From Eubacterium sp. (GTDB taxonomy: Bacteria > Bacillota_A > Clostridia > Lachnospirales > Lachnospiraceae): a stretch of DNA of 11,716 nucleotides. The notes under the pieces are model-generated. The model searched no databases, was not told where the DNA came from, and saw nothing but the letters and a program-made list of their open reading frames with translations. Numbering within the stretch: the stretch's first letter is position 1; each line of letters starts with the position of its first letter. Where the stretch lies: the NCBI GenBank assembly GCA_023663915.1, contig JAMPGN010000140.1:1-11716 (forward strand), read 5' to 3'. This document shows, one piece after another, positions 11,493 through 11,716 of the stretch. The translations under genes and the position numbers were made by a program.

Positions 11493-11716
11493 ATGAAATT
11501 TACGGAAGGTTACTGGGTCCGCAGCGAGCGGATCGCGCCATCCTACGCATCCCAGGGCTTTTATGCGGACCGTACCGAGCGGGGGATGCGGATTGTCGCG
11601 CCGGAAAGAAAGATCTTAAACCGGGGCGATGCACAGAATATCACGACGATCACCATTGACTTTATCGCCTTTGCAGAGAATAACATTCTGGTGAAGGCAA
11701 GGCATTACGAGAATGT
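11493..11716 (+). CDS. Glycoside hydrolase family 31, likely alpha-xylosidase (partial, 5' end)
   Basis: The first 74 codons of a gene that continues past the window. ATG at 11493 has GGAGGAGG (11480-11487) five bases before it. The protein starts MKFTEGYWVRSERIAPSYAS, then 'FYADRTERGMRIVAPERKI', 'LNRGDAQNITTITIDFIAFAENNILVKARHYEN'. This matches the N-terminal beta-sandwich start of YicI-type family 31 enzymes, which open with 'MKI.DG.W' and have a 'L.T..ITI.F.SP.E.II.V...H' strand pattern. YicI enzymes release xylose from alpha-xylosides such as isoprimeverose derived from xyloglucan. Catalytic residues lie outside the window, so alpha-glucosidase specificity is possible. Its place after a sugar importer supports intracellular processing of the imported oligosaccharide. 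Confidence 0.75.
   Translation, partial: MKFTEGYWVRSERIAPSYASQGFYADRTERGMRIVAPERKILNRGDAQNITTITIDFIAFAENNILVKARHYEN

Overview
The window looks like chromosomal DNA from a gut Firmicute of the class Clostridia, most likely a Lachnospiraceae. The reasons are near-consensus AGGAGG ribosome binding sites, Firmicute-type lipoprotein and YesM/YesN-style regulators, and toxin-antitoxin (TA) and HsdS-tail sequences of the kind seen in that family. No taxonomic marker gene is present, so this is inference.

The window has two parts. Bases 1 to about 4140 are A+T-rich accessory DNA, densely packed with small and broken genes. In order they are: an orphan Phd/YefM antitoxin (230-481); a chimeric ORF whose first ~14 codons look like a RelE/ParE toxin and whose remainder looks like the C-terminal part of an SDH_sah (Clp-like serine protease) protein (482-994); two small genes behind it; a type I TA locus with a 30-residue holin-like toxin on the minus strand and a convergent antisense RNA sharing a bidirectional terminator (about 1615-1932); a type II antitoxin/MazF pair (2183-2691); and, on the minus strand, a 229-residue MazF-fold toxin preceded by a short repeat-containing RNA and an intrinsic terminator (3118-4009), which is the layout of a type III (ToxIN/CptIN/TenpIN-like) TA system. 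Three copies of the 3' end of a type I restriction specificity gene (hsdS) and a duplicated fragment of the MazF-partner antitoxin lie between these modules, so the region appears to have been built and eroded by repeated recombination.

From 4141 onward the DNA is richer in G+C and more conventional. A YcxB-like membrane protein (4141-5289) runs convergently into a YesN-type response regulator (5245-6000, minus), which is co-transcribed behind its sensor kinase (5993-7771, minus). Divergent from the kinase is a CUT1-type sugar ABC transporter: two permeases (8000-8878, 8878-9717) and an abundant-type lipoprotein binding protein (9842-11215). After a hairpin-rich spacer comes the start of a family 31 glycoside hydrolase (11493 to window end), whose N-terminus resembles YicI-type alpha-xylosidases. 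No ATPase is encoded here; CUT1 importers in Firmicutes commonly share a MsmK-type ATPase encoded elsewhere. The likely logic is that the two-component system senses an oligosaccharide and activates the transporter, and the imported sugar is cut by the GH31 enzyme.

The most interesting part is the first 4 kb, which holds candidates for type I, type II and type III TA systems, two of them with readable RNA antitoxin architecture.
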